Below, piece by piece: positions 1-8,589 of a stretch of 64,000 nt of DNA. This DNA comes from CBDDHT01 sp965227905. GTDB lineage: Bacteria; Pseudomonadota; Alphaproteobacteria; Rhizobiales; Methyloligellaceae. The stretch covers positions 5,394,001 to 5,458,000 of the forward strand of contig OZ245780.1 of assembly GCA_965227905.1 (NCBI GenBank), written 5' to 3'. The position numbers and the translations under genes were made by a program. The notes below the pieces were generated by a model. That model was given only the letters and a program-made list of their open reading frames with translations. It was not told where the DNA came from and made no database searches. Each line of letters begins with the position of its first letter. Position 1 is the stretch's first letter.

Positions 1-269
1 ATGACGACGCCGAAGTCATGGCGATATCCAACTCGACGCCTTTCGGCTTGTCGGCCGGTGTCTGCACCAATCACCTCGGGCGTATCACAGACTTCATCGA
101 GGGACTCAATGTCGGAACGGTGAATATCTGGGAAGCACCGGGATACCGCATCGAGATGTCGCCCTTCGGCGGTATCAAGGATTCCGGAAACGGCGTGAAA
201 GAGGGCGTATTGGAAGCGATGAAGTTCTTCACCAATGTGAAGACCTACTCCCTGCCCTGGCCTCAATAA
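1..269 (+). CDS. phnY: Phosphonoacetaldehyde dehydrogenase, 3' end only
   Basis: Only the last 88 residues lie in the window; the reading frame is open from base 3 and the gene continues to the left. The fragment is the C-terminus of an NAD(P)-dependent aldehyde dehydrogenase: it has the S-PFGG-K-SG-G signature (SPFGGIKDSGNGVKEG) that closes the substrate tunnel in this superfamily. The ending IEAMKxFTNVKTxSLPWP-like pattern (here LEAMKFFTNVKTYSLPWP) is what I associate with PhnY, which oxidises phosphonoacetaldehyde to phosphonoacetate in 2-aminoethylphosphonate catabolism. The catalytic Cys and Glu are outside the window, so the substrate assignment rests on the tail alone. A clear terminator follows. 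Confidence 0.75.
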   Translation, partial: DDAEVMAISNSTPFGLSAGVCTNHLGRITDFIEGLNVGTVNIWEAPGYRIEMSPFGGIKDSGNGVKEGVLEAMKFFTNVKTYSLPWPQ

Positions 270-326
270 TTGTCCAAATCTCAGATCGTTTGCTAGCGAT
301 AGGAATGAGACTGTGAACTACATCAC

Positions 327-357
327 GGGGACCGGTTCGATCCGGTCCCCGTTTCTC
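327..357 (+). terminator. Rho-independent terminator after phnY
   Basis: Perfect 9-bp stem GGGGACCGG / CCGGTCCCC with a 6-base loop (TTCGAT), followed by GTTTCTCGTT. It lies 57 bases past the phnY stop and just before the stop of the convergent gene at 363-647. The T-rich side is on the + strand, so it mainly serves phnY. Confidence 0.8.
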
Positions 358-362
358 GTTGC

Positions 363-647
363 CTATTTGCCGATTGCCTGGCGGATGAGGCCGATGATGA
401 GCATTAGGACGCCACCACCCACGCCGCCGCTCGCGACATTGGAAAGGATCGAGGCAATATCGAGCCCGCCACCGCCGGCGCTCACACCGAGCACCATGCT
501 CAGGATCTGACCGCCCAGGCCGCCGCCGAGGATGCCGACGATCGAATTGCCGAGTGTGCCCAAACTGAGATTCTTCAACAGACCTCCGGCGACATTGCCG
601 CCGACAGCGCCTGCCACAAGCTGAATCACAAGTGCAATGATATCCAT
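363..647 (-). CDS. Glycine-rich hydrophobic membrane protein
   Basis: 94 residues, about a quarter glycine, with hydrophobic stretches around residues 1-22, 28-56 and 62-92 and GxxxG-like repeats (GAVGGNVAGG, GILGGGLGGQ, GGVGGGV). It has no charged catalytic motif and no signal cleavage site. The composition suggests a small integral membrane protein or a protein packed by glycine zippers. I know similar short conserved hypotheticals from Hyphomicrobiales but no assigned function. A second small membrane peptide gene lies just upstream on the same strand (722-886), so the two may be co-transcribed. The start at 647 is the only reasonable ATG. Confidence 0.6.
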   Translation of the reverse strand: MDIIALVIQLVAGAVGGNVAGGLLKNLSLGTLGNSIVGILGGGLGGQILSMVLGVSAGGGGLDIASILSNVASGGVGGGVLMLIIGLIRQAIGK

Positions 648-721
648 GATGGGTATCCTTTCCCGTTCTGATTGGTGATGGCGTCTGCCATCAAGAGGGT
701 AAACTCGGCCGGGCCAATCGC

Positions 722-886
722 TCAGCAGCTATGGCCGTTTGCGGAACCGTTTCCCAATGCGAAGCCGATCGCGACTGCGAGGCCAACCACCGCGACCATC
801 GTAGGCGCGGCGAGGGCCGTGATGATGTCGGACCAGGTCAGCGCCCCGAACTGAAGCGCGATATCCCAATTGGTCATCTTGTCCAT
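722..886 (-). CDS. Single-span membrane peptide, 54 aa
   Basis: The frame is open further upstream to 967, but I choose the ATG at 886 because a strong ribosome-binding site (GGAGG, 7-base spacing) precedes it. The product begins MDKMTNWDIALQFG, then has one hydrophobic helix at about residues 20-46, and ends with a short polar tail containing one Cys. It resembles small stress-type membrane peptides in design, but I recognise no family. It is followed 74 bases downstream by the glycine-rich membrane protein gene and is divergent from the LysR regulator at 1148. Confidence 0.5.
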   Translation of the reverse strand: MDKMTNWDIALQFGALTWSDIITALAAPTMVAVVGLAVAIGFALGNGSANGHSC

Positions 887-1087
887 CTCTGCACCTCCAT
901 TGCTCGGGCTGGATTGGTTTCGGATCGTATTACGCCGCTGCACCCGGTTTCCGGGCGGGGCGATCATCGGTTGCGGCTATGGGAGCCAGCAGATCGCCTC
1001 TGTGTCGGCACTGGGATCTTGGGTTCTGTGCCGCCTGTTATCGGCAACCAAGCCAGCCATGTCGGTTTATACCCGATCCAATAAAGC

Positions 1088-1132
1088 GAGAAAAACGACT
1101 TATAATTATATATTGTATGAGTTTTTCTCATA
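1088..1132. promoter_or_regulatory. LysR-type operator/promoter dyad
   Basis: The AT-rich stretch carries a perfect 9-bp inverted repeat GAGAAAAAC (1088-1096) / GTTTTTCTC (1121-1129), and the right half is itself a small palindrome, TATGAG-N5-CTCATA (1116-1132). It ends 16 bases before the LysR start at 1148. LysR regulators classically bind such dyads near their own divergent promoter, so autoregulation of the 1148 gene is the simplest reading (inference). The small membrane peptide gene at 886 is the divergent neighbour. Confidence 0.5.
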
Positions 1133-1147
1133 TGATTTGATGGTCAA

Positions 1148-1996
1148 ATGGATGTGCAACTCGCCCGAACGTTTCTGGAAGTCATTGCTGCAGGCAGTTT
1201 TGTGGGTGCCGCCGAACGGCTGTTCGTGACCCAATCGGCGGTTAGCCTGAGGATCCAAAAACTTGAGGAAGCACTGGGGTACAAATTGTTCACCCGCTCG
1301 AAGAGCGGTGCCGAACTGACGGCACACGGTTTCGAATTCGAACAATATGCCCGCGCGCTTATCCAGGTCTGGGAGGAGGCGCGCTATCAGATCGCAATTC
1401 CCGAGGGTTTCAATACGCGTCTGTCCGTCGGTAGCCAGTACAGCCTGTGGCCCGAGCTGTCGCTGGTCTGGCTGGAGATCATGGAACGGCAGATGCCAAG
1501 CGTCGCCCTCCAGGCCTATCTCGGCATGCCGGACCGGCTGACACGGCTCATGCTCCGCGGGCTAATTGACATTGCCGTCGTCTACACGCCGGAACTTCGG
1601 CCCGGACTTTTGGCAGAACATCTGATGGACGACAGGCTAGTTCTCGTCTCGGGAGATCCGACCCATCCAGGCGGCATCGACGAGAGTTATGTCTTCATGG
1701 ATTGGGGACCGGAGTTTTCCGCCGCGCACAGCCGCTGGTATCCCGATTTTCAGCTCTCGCGGACGACGCTGCTGGTCGGTGCCGCAGCCGCGCCATACCT
1801 CATCCGGAACCGTCGGACGGCATTCCTGCCCTACCGGGTTGCCGACGATTTTATTCGCGCCGGCACCCTGCATCCCGTACCCGATGCACCTGAACTGCCT
1901 TATCCGGCCTATGTCGTCTGGGCATCAGGCAGGACGGATACCACCATGAGCGAGGCGCTGGATTGCCTGCGTGACGCTGCACGCCAGGCTCCATAG
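1148..1996 (+). CDS. LysR-family transcriptional regulator
   Basis: 282 residues, normal LysR length. Residues 1-60 form the winged helix-turn-helix (MDVQLARTFLEVIAAGSFVG, then AAERLFVTQSAVSLRIQKLE with the recognition helix, then LFTRSKSGAELTAHG). A linker helix follows, and from about residue 92 a periplasmic-binding-like effector domain (LSVGSQYSLWPELSLVWL). The effector is unknown. The start ATG is supported by the family N-terminus. The nearest plausible targets are its own promoter (dyad at 1088-1132) and the divergent small membrane protein genes; phnY upstream is separated by a terminator, so a link to phosphonate use is only possible. Confidence 0.88.
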   Translation: MDVQLARTFLEVIAAGSFVGAAERLFVTQSAVSLRIQKLEEALGYKLFTRSKSGAELTAHGFEFEQYARALIQVWEEARYQIAIPEGFNTRLSVGSQYSLWPELSLVWLEIMERQMPSVALQAYLGMPDRLTRLMLRGLIDIAVVYTPELRPGLLAEHLMDDRLVLVSGDPTHPGGIDESYVFMDWGPEFSAAHSRWYPDFQLSRTTLLVGAAAAPYLIRNRRTAFLPYRVADDFIRAGTLHPVPDAPELPYPAYVVWASGRTDTTMSEALDCLRDAARQAP

Positions 1997-2090
1997 GCCC
2001 GAGGGGGCAGGACCCATTAGCCCGACGATTACAGACGGCTGAAATGCGGACGAAGCTGTCAATCAACACGACACATGTTAGCGTGGCGGC

Positions 2091-2507
2091 ATGCAGGTTC
2101 GAACGAGCAAGACCGAAGACGAAATCACCGCAGCAGTTCAAATCGATGCCGGCGTGACCGGCACGAACTCAAGAGCCCAATACATAGCGACAGTGGCTGA
2201 ACGCCGCGGGCTGAAACTTGCTTATGAACAGGGTCAGATCGTTGGATTCTGCTGCCTGGATGACCGTTACTTCTTTGAAAAAGTGTTTGTCTCTCTGCTG
2301 ATCGTGGACCAGGATTCACGGCGGCGCGGCATCGGACAAAGGCTGATTCAAACCGTCGCTTTCGACCATGCCGAAATATGGACATCGACCAATCGATCAA
2401 ACATCAAGATGCGCGGCTTGCTGAGTAAAGTGGGTTGGCAATTCTGCGGAGAGATCGAAGGACTAGATGTTGATGATCCGGAAATGTTCTTCAAGAAATC
2501 AGACTGA
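2091..2507 (+). CDS. GNAT-family N-acetyltransferase
   Basis: 138 residues with the GNAT fold order. A substrate-side N-terminus comes first, a strand GQIVGFCCLDD, then VSLLIVDQDSRRRGIGQRLI, in which R-R-R-G-I-G is the acetyl-CoA pyrophosphate-binding motif A. The C-terminal part (TSTNRSNIKMRGLLSKVGW) matches the usual motif B region. The acceptor substrate cannot be told from sequence. The ribosome-binding site upstream of 2091 is weak (GTGGCGGC), so the start could be slightly different. It stands alone, flanked by LysR and a convergent GFA-type gene. Confidence 0.8.
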   Translation: MQVRTSKTEDEITAAVQIDAGVTGTNSRAQYIATVAERRGLKLAYEQGQIVGFCCLDDRYFFEKVFVSLLIVDQDSRRRGIGQRLIQTVAFDHAEIWTSTNRSNIKMRGLLSKVGWQFCGEIEGLDVDDPEMFFKKSD

Positions 2508-2689
2508 AACGACGGCTTGGAGCTCCAAGCGGCAACGTCTCGCAACGAAATAAATTGCAGTTGAACTGGATCGCCCGGCGTCGCTCACGGCCCTTTTCCA
2601 ACGTTCGAGCATCGCTCTGTTTTTGCACTTCGACACTCAAAAGCTGCCGTTCATCTGCGATGTCTAACAGTCCAATCTCCGGATACGCT

Positions 2690-3085
2690 TCAAAACCACA
2701 TATCCTTCACTGTCCGACCGTCACGCGGAAGTTCTTTAAAGCTATCGTGCCCCTCAAAGTGACGGATTGGAATCTCGCTGATCGGTGAAGGGTCAGACAT
2801 CCGCACATTTACGGCAGCCAGATTGCGCCCGTCTTCACCCTTGGCACTTGCAACGAAGTGCGTCACACACCCGCAAACAGCGCAGAAGTGGAAACAAATA
2901 TCCCCGCTATCGCGACGCAGATAAGTGCTTGTTTGCCCGGTCGTTTGAAGGTCATAACCGATGTACCCGTAGGCCCACAGGACGCCGTAGCGCCGACAAA
3001 TTGTGCAGTTGCAGGCCGTGACCGACTTTGGCAGTGCCTCGAGTGTCCAGCCAACTGCACCGCAGTGGCACGTTCCTTTCAGCAT
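2690..3085 (-). CDS. GFA-family zinc protein (CENP-V/GFA fold)
   Basis: 131 residues starting MLKGTCHCGAVGW. The start at 3085 is chosen over the longer frame because GGAG sits 8 bases upstream. The cysteine pattern is the one expected of the glutathione-dependent formaldehyde-activating (GFA) family: CHC near the N-terminus, ACNCTICRRYG, then FCAVCGCVTHF. These bind zinc and hold a beta-tent fold. True Gfa activity has been disputed, and most members are of unknown function, so I name only the family. It is convergent with the GNAT gene, and divergent from the oxidoreductase at 3387. Confidence 0.8.
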   Translation of the reverse strand: MLKGTCHCGAVGWTLEALPKSVTACNCTICRRYGVLWAYGYIGYDLQTTGQTSTYLRRDSGDICFHFCAVCGCVTHFVASAKGEDGRNLAAVNVRMSDPSPISEIPIRHFEGHDSFKELPRDGRTVKDMWF

Positions 3086-3386
3086 ATACCAGTCTCCTTC
3101 CTCGGCGCTGTCAGCGATCCTAATGATATTGGCGAACAGACCATGTCGATGCTTTGGAGATATACCTCTGGCAAATTTGACACGCCAGACTGCAGACATT
3201 CATCGAGCAAGCAGCAACTGACGCTTCGGCCTCGAATTTGCCATTGAGACCTCTGCGAACCAGTGGGTCATGACTCGCGTTCATAATCTTGTGCTTTGGA
3301 CTATCGTTCTTCAATCGACTATCAAACGACACGTTCCCGGTCAGCCGAACTTGCCAGCGCTGACCACCCAGGAAATCGAGGGCATC

Positions 3387-5492
3387 ATGACAGTCGAGGG
3401 ATCCGGCGAAAGAGTCGTCTATGGAGCATGTCAGCACGACTGTCCGGACAATTGCGCCATGGAGGTGCTTGTCCGTGACGGCGAAGTCATCTCGGTCAAG
3501 GGGCGCCATGATCATCCATTCACCCACGGCGTTCTATGCGCCAAGGTGAAGTCTTTCGAGAAACGGGTCTATGCGCCGGATCGCATTCTGTATCCCCTTC
3601 GCCGGACGGGCGCGAAGGGAGAAGGAAAATTCGAGCGCATCGGCTGGACCGACGCGCTGAACGAAATCCGCGACAGATTTCGATGTATCATCGACAATCA
3701 CGGCGCTGAGGCCATCCTTCCCTACAGTTATCTCGGCAATCAGGGATTGTTGAACGGCATGCATTGCGGCGATCCGTTCTTCAATCGTCTTGGTGCAAGC
3801 ATTGCCGAACGGACTTTTTGCAATTCCGGTGCATCCAAGGCCTTCCGCATGGTCTGCGGGCCGACGACAGGTGTCGATCCGGAGAGCTTTGCGCATTCGA
3901 AGCTGATCATCCTTTGGGGCATCAACATCATCAGCACGGCGATGCATCACTGGCGTTTCGTGAAGAACGCCATGAAAGACGGTGCGAAACTGGTCGTGAT
4001 CGATCCAATCCGCAGCCGTACGGCAAAGCGGGCCGACTGGCACATTCGCCCGCGACCCGGAACGGATGTGGCGTTGGCCCTGAGTCTCATCCATCAGATC
4101 ATTGAAGATGGCGCCTTCGATGCCGATTATGTGTCGCAATACACAAACGGGTTCGATGCGCTGAAGGAAAGAGCGGCCGCATATACCCCCGAGCGGGCAG
4201 CCGAGATTACCGGCATTGCAGCCGACGAGATCGTCCGTCTCGCGCGTCTCTATGCGTCCACCCACCCCAGTGCCATCCGTTCCGGCGTTGCCATGGAGCG
4301 AACACGCAACGGTCCGGATGCCGTTCGCGCGATTGCCTCGCTGCCGGCTCTGACAGGCGCCTGGCGGCATGCGGGCGGCGGCATGTTTCAGCATCCGGGT
4401 ACTGCCTTCCCGATCCAGCGGGACCGGCTAACGCGCCCCGACACCGTCGCCGAGGGACGGCGGGCAATCAACCTGTTCGGGGTCGCCGACGCTCTAAAGG
4501 CCGACGCCGAACAGCCAATCAAAGCGCTGTTCGTATACAACGCCAATCCGATCACGGCGTCCGCCGATCAGAACGGCATCGTCAAGGGCCTCAGCCGAGA
4601 GGATCTCTTCACGGTCGTGCACGAGATCTTTCCGACAGACACGACGGATTATGCAGATATCGTTCTGCCTGCCACCAGCCAGCTCGAACAGCTCGACCTG
4701 ATGTATAGCTGGGGCCATATGAATCTGCAGCTCAACCAACCGGCCATCCTGCCCCGTGGCGAAGCCGTGTCCAACACGGAACTCTTCCGCCGGTTGTCGG
4801 CCCATATGGGTTTCGACGACCCCGATCTGCATCGGGATGACGAGACAATTGCGGCCGACGCCCTCGACTGGGATTCCGACCACTTGTCGGACATCACATT
4901 GGAGACACTTCGACGGGACGGCTTCGCTCGCCTGAATGTCGGCGATGTCGACAGCCGGACGCCTCATAGCCAGGGCACTTTCCCGACGCCGACGGGCAAG
5001 TTCGAGTTTTCGAGCAGCACCGCATCCGAAGGCGGCGTGATGATCGAGGTCTACCGCCAGGGTTATCGGGGAAGCGAGCCAGGCGGTGCGGTCGACCCGC
5101 TGCCCGACTACCAATCGTTGCAGCACTCTCCAGATCACCCGTTCACGCTGGTCTCGCCTAAGAGCCATACGTTCCTGAATTCCGGCTATCCCAACTTCGA
5201 AAGCAACCGGTCGGCAGCCCAATCGCTTCCCTTATGGATCCATCCCGGCGACGCTGCCGAGCGCGGCATTGCCGATGGCGATAAGGTTCGTGTGTTCAAC
5301 GCTCAGGCCGATGTGACCGCAATCGCCAATGTGAGCGACGACACGCTTCCCGGCGTACTCGTCATCCCCCACGGTCACTGGCGCAAGCATGTTGGCGGCG
5401 CAACGGTGAATGCTCTGGTTGCCCATAAGCCGGCCACAATCGGACGCGCCCCGACCATCAACGACGCCCAGGTCGACATTGCGCTGGTGTGA
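3387..5492 (+). CDS. Molybdopterin-dependent oxidoreductase, cytoplasmic type
   Basis: 701 residues. The frame is open to 3270, but the family N-terminus begins at about 3387 (MTVEGSGERVVYGACQHDCP). Cys motif CQHDCPDNC then GVLCAK binds a [4Fe-4S] cluster. Next come the molybdopterin domains (GNQGLLNG, SGASKAFRMV, LIILWGINIISTAMH, DPIRSRTAKRADWHIRPRPGTD) and the dinucleotide-binding C-terminal domain from about residue 580 (LVSPKSHTFLNSGYPN, VLVIPHGHW). There is no Tat or Sec signal, so it probably acts in the cytoplasm. No partner subunit lies next to it. It belongs to the broad DMSO-reductase superfamily; the substrate is unknown. Its molybdenum cofactor could come from the moa/mob/moe genes at 42-49 kb. 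Confidence 0.85.
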   Translation: MTVEGSGERVVYGACQHDCPDNCAMEVLVRDGEVISVKGRHDHPFTHGVLCAKVKSFEKRVYAPDRILYPLRRTGAKGEGKFERIGWTDALNEIRDRFRCIIDNHGAEAILPYSYLGNQGLLNGMHCGDPFFNRLGASIAERTFCNSGASKAFRMVCGPTTGVDPESFAHSKLIILWGINIISTAMHHWRFVKNAMKDGAKLVVIDPIRSRTAKRADWHIRPRPGTDVALALSLIHQIIEDGAFDADYVSQYTNGFDALKERAAAYTPERAAEITGIAADEIVRLARLYASTHPSAIRSGVAMERTRNGPDAVRAIASLPALTGAWRHAGGGMFQHPGTAFPIQRDRLTRPDTVAEGRRAINLFGVADALKADAEQPIKALFVYNANPITASADQNGIVKGLSREDLFTVVHEIFPTDTTDYADIVLPATSQLEQLDLMYSWGHMNLQLNQPAILPRGEAVSNTELFRRLSAHMGFDDPDLHRDDETIAADALDWDSDHLSDITLETLRRDGFARLNVGDVDSRTPHSQGTFPTPTGKFEFSSSTASEGGVMIEVYRQGYRGSEPGGAVDPLPDYQSLQHSPDHPFTLVSPKSHTFLNSGYPNFESNRSAAQSLPLWIHPGDAAERGIADGDKVRVFNAQADVTAIANVSDDTLPGVLVIPHGHWRKHVGGATVNALVAHKPATIGRAPTINDAQVDIALV

Positions 5493-5846
5493 CGATCTTA
5501 GACCCGCGGCAGCCGATTGCGACCGCTCGATATCTGTTGGCTGCTTCGAACAAGGCCGAAGAGAGCATTTGTGAGCTTTGCAGATCCGAGAAATTGAGCT
5601 CAGGCGGCCGCATGCAGCCGGTTCGGCGGACGCCCGGTGTTGGCACTTCTCAGCTGTAACGGAACTCGTCCGTTTTTGGCAGGAGTCACTTGCATTGCGG
5701 TCACTCGAACTCGTTTCGAAAATCATGCCCTCAACACCCGCCAGCTCCAGAGCCCTGCCTAACCATCTCAGGAAGAGCCAATTGCGGCGTCGGGCAAGGA
5801 TGCCGATGAGCGTCTCAGAGGTCTTCCGCCTGATGCATCGAATTCG
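5493..5846. other. Intergenic region without a supported gene
   Basis: 354 bases between two convergent genes. Short frames exist on both strands, but none has a ribosome-binding site or a recognisable product. I see no strong terminator hairpin. Confidence 0.6.
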
Positions 5847-7616
5847 TTAGGCCGAGTTCGAGCCGATCAAGTCGGCGGCCTGCTGCATGGAAACGGGCCT
5901 TTCGGCCAACAACAATGCCGAGACGTTATCTTCCCAGCTGCAGTCGCCGACGGCATATGGGTCTCGAGGCTTCAGGTGGTGCTCGAGCACCAGCCTGGAC
6001 CAGAGCAACCGGCGCGCATCGCCGCGTCTCGCATGAATTTGTGCGCCTTCCCAAGCCAGAAGGATTGCCGTTGCCGCATGATAGAAGATGCTCGTCGCCT
6101 GGCGACAAACAGCCTCATCTTTATCATCCCCGGCCACAAGTGCGATCATCTCCACCGCGCGGCCGAGATGATCGCGCAGTTCACTCTTGAAGGCTTCGGG
6201 CACGCCATTGGTCTCTTCAAGCCGCGCCAACAGCGCCGCCTTGAACGGCACATGGCAATGATGCTTGCCCACTGCGCGAGTGACAGCGTCCAGAGCGACG
6301 ATGTTTGAGGTGCCTTCCCAGATCGACCCCAGATGCGCATCGCGCACCAGGCGCGGATTGACGAACTCTTCCACGTAGCCAACGCCCCCCCGCATTTCCA
6401 TGGCGTCGCCGGTCACCTTGCGGCCGTCCCTGGTGGCGCGAAATTTCAGTACCGGTGTTGCCAATCGCAATAGCGCCGCGGATTCCTGGCTCGGCGGCCG
6501 ATTGCCGTAGCCCTCGGCTTTGTCGAGAACATCCGCGGTGAAGAACCACAGCGACAAAGCCTGTTCCGCCGGCAACTGGATTTTCAGCATCTGGCGGCGA
6601 GCAAGCGGCTTTTGCATCAGCGGCACGCCAAACACGACGCGCCCCCGCATAACGGCGAGCGCATCATGTACCGCACGACGCATCAATGCCGATGACTTGA
6701 TGCCGTTGGATAGTCGCGACCAATTGACCATCTCCAGCATCTGATGGATGCCGCGGTCGAGAGGGCCAACGGGATAGGCAACGGCACCGTCGAGGATGAT
6801 CTCGCCAGATGCCATGGAGCGCGTGCCGAGCTTATCTTTGAGGCGCACGATCCGGTAGTTATTGGGCGAACCGTCTTTCAGGAACCGCGGTAAGGCAAAC
6901 AGAGCCAACCCCCGGGTGCCTTCGATCGCACCTTCGGGGCGCGCCAGCATAAGGTTGATCTTCGCATCGGCATTGGAGCAGAACCATTTCTCACCATAGA
7001 TTCGCCACTCACCGTTCTCCTGGCGGGCCGTGGTGATGATAGAGCCGACATCGGAGCCGCCTTCTTTCTCCGTCATATGCTGCCCCGATTGCCAAAGCTC
7101 GGCCGTGTTGGTTGTGCTCATTTTCGGGATCAGCCAGTTCTTGATCTCGTCACTGCCGAACTTAAGGATCGAATGCATGGCTGAATCAGTCATATTGATC
7201 GGGCAGCCGAGTCCGAATTCCGCTTGGTTGAAAAGATAGGTGAAGACATGCTTGGCGGTGGCCGGGAATGGTTCCGGCCAACCGAGGATACCGCCTCGGT
7301 GGCTCATGGCGTGAATACCGAAGGTGCCATAGGCGGCCTCTTCCAGCTCACGGTAGGCGGGGTGGAATTCAATCCACTGCTCATCGCGCCCGAACCGGTC
7401 ACGTTGATGCAGGATCGGCGTGTGCACGTCGGCGAGGTGGGCGGCAACATCCAACTCGTTGGCGACCATCGATCCGAGCTTCGACAGATGCGGCTTCACG
7501 TGATCGAGAAGTTCCGGCGAAACATAAAGAGCCATCAAATCCTGCAGGCCTTGATCTGCCTCGAAGAAATTCCAGCCGCGCGTATCCGGGGCCACCGCAT
7601 TTGCAGGCATAGCCAT
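5847..7616 (-). CDS. AidB-like acyl-CoA dehydrogenase
   Basis: 589 residues, longer than ordinary acyl-CoA dehydrogenases (about 380) and close to the long AidB/fadE-like group. The flavin and substrate motif MTEKEGGSDVGS and the C-terminal signature GSIWEGTSNIVALD are both near-matches to AidB-type proteins. Further motifs are EKWFCSNADA, RGGVGYVEEFVNPRLVRDAHLG (containing the usual catalytic-Glu region) and a helical C-terminal extension after residue 440. A ribosome-binding site (AAGGAG, 10 bases) precedes the ATG. Such proteins either oxidise acyl-CoA or, like AidB, act in alkylation response; sequence alone does not decide. Confidence 0.85.
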   Translation of the reverse strand: MAMPANAVAPDTRGWNFFEADQGLQDLMALYVSPELLDHVKPHLSKLGSMVANELDVAAHLADVHTPILHQRDRFGRDEQWIEFHPAYRELEEAAYGTFGIHAMSHRGGILGWPEPFPATAKHVFTYLFNQAEFGLGCPINMTDSAMHSILKFGSDEIKNWLIPKMSTTNTAELWQSGQHMTEKEGGSDVGSIITTARQENGEWRIYGEKWFCSNADAKINLMLARPEGAIEGTRGLALFALPRFLKDGSPNNYRIVRLKDKLGTRSMASGEIILDGAVAYPVGPLDRGIHQMLEMVNWSRLSNGIKSSALMRRAVHDALAVMRGRVVFGVPLMQKPLARRQMLKIQLPAEQALSLWFFTADVLDKAEGYGNRPPSQESAALLRLATPVLKFRATRDGRKVTGDAMEMRGGVGYVEEFVNPRLVRDAHLGSIWEGTSNIVALDAVTRAVGKHHCHVPFKAALLARLEETNGVPEAFKSELRDHLGRAVEMIALVAGDDKDEAVCRQATSIFYHAATAILLAWEGAQIHARRGDARRLLWSRLVLEHHLKPRDPYAVGDCSWEDNVSALLLAERPVSMQQAADLIGSNSA

Positions 7617-7862
7617 TGGACCAAAGCTCCTTCTTCGAATTCATTGTCTGTTCGGGCAGGTCCGCGAATCGCTCCATGAGAAAGCAATCAGCGCGGATGA
7701 ACGGTAAGCCTATGGACGCCGCGACCGTGGCGCAATGCTCGCGCAAAGCGGCAGACCTGCCCGATGCGTCGCTCATCTCAGCGCTTGCGGGTGAGCCGCG
7801 CGTGATGATCGGCCTTTCAACGAGACCGTTAGATTGATGTGCACACGGCTTAATGGAAACGA

Positions 7863-8564
7863 TTACTTGCGGCCCGCAGCACCGTCATCGATGGCGTAGC
7901 CTGCGCCGCGAACGGTACGGATCGGGTCCTTCTCGCGGCCGCGGTTGATTGCCTTGCGCAGGCGCCCGACATGCACATCGACGGTGCGTTCATCCACATA
8001 GATATCCCGGCCCCAGACACCGTCGAGCAGTTGAGACCGGCTAAACACCCGGCCCGGGCTCTGCATCAGGAATTCCAGCAGACGAAACTCCGTCGGTCCG
8101 AGACGCACATCCCGACTGTTTCGCGTCACCCGGTGCGCGTCCCGGTCGAGGGTGATGTCGCACACTTCAAGCTCGTTCGCGATCCGCTCCGGGCTTGCGC
8201 GCCGCAAGATCGCCTTCACGCGCGCAATGAGTTCAGGAACCGAAAACGGCTTGGTGACATAATCGTCGGCACCGGTCTCCAACCCGCGAATACGGTCTCC
8301 CTCTTCCCCCCGGGCAGTTAGCAGCAGGATGGGAATGTTGCGGGTGATGCGTGCCGAGCGCAGGCGACGACAGAGTTCCAGACCGGAGATTCCTGGAAGC
8401 ATCCAATCCAGGACGATAAGATCCGGGGCTTCTTCGTCGACCGCCAATTGGGCCTCTTCACCATCCTGCGCTACGTCGACCTCAAAGCCCTCGGCCTTGA
8501 GATTGTATTGAAGCAAGAGCGACAGGGGCTCCTCGTCTTCGACGACGAGAACCTTGGCATTCAT
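7863..8564 (-). CDS. phoB: Phosphate regulon response regulator PhoB
   Basis: 233 residues. The receiver domain has the acidic pair VVEDEE, phospho-acceptor Asp53 in LIVLDWMLPG, Thr in LLTARGEEGD and Lys in YVTKPF. The winged-helix OmpR/PhoB DNA-binding domain spans about residues 130-228 (LGPTEFRLLEFLMQSPGRVF, DVHVGRLRKAIN, RTVRGAGYA). It activates Pho-box promoters when phosphorylated by PhoR. It is the last gene of the leftward run pstSCAB-phoU-phoB, 25 bases after phoU, which is the usual alphaproteobacterial order. phoR itself is at the opposite end of the cluster. Confidence 0.96.
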   Translation of the reverse strand: MNAKVLVVEDEEPLSLLLQYNLKAEGFEVDVAQDGEEAQLAVDEEAPDLIVLDWMLPGISGLELCRRLRSARITRNIPILLLTARGEEGDRIRGLETGADDYVTKPFSVPELIARVKAILRRASPERIANELEVCDITLDRDAHRVTRNSRDVRLGPTEFRLLEFLMQSPGRVFSRSQLLDGVWGRDIYVDERTVDVHVGRLRKAINRGREKDPIRTVRGAGYAIDDGAAGRK

Positions 8565-8589
8565 ATCAATATCCGTCCGCTTTTCGTTG

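Noticed and set aside
3534..4394. 286-residue frame on the minus strand
   Set aside because: Antisense to the molybdopterin oxidoreductase gene; no domain or ribosome-binding site.
5578..5850. 90-residue frame on the plus strand
   Set aside because: No ribosome-binding site, no family and unusual composition; lies in a convergent intergenic gap.
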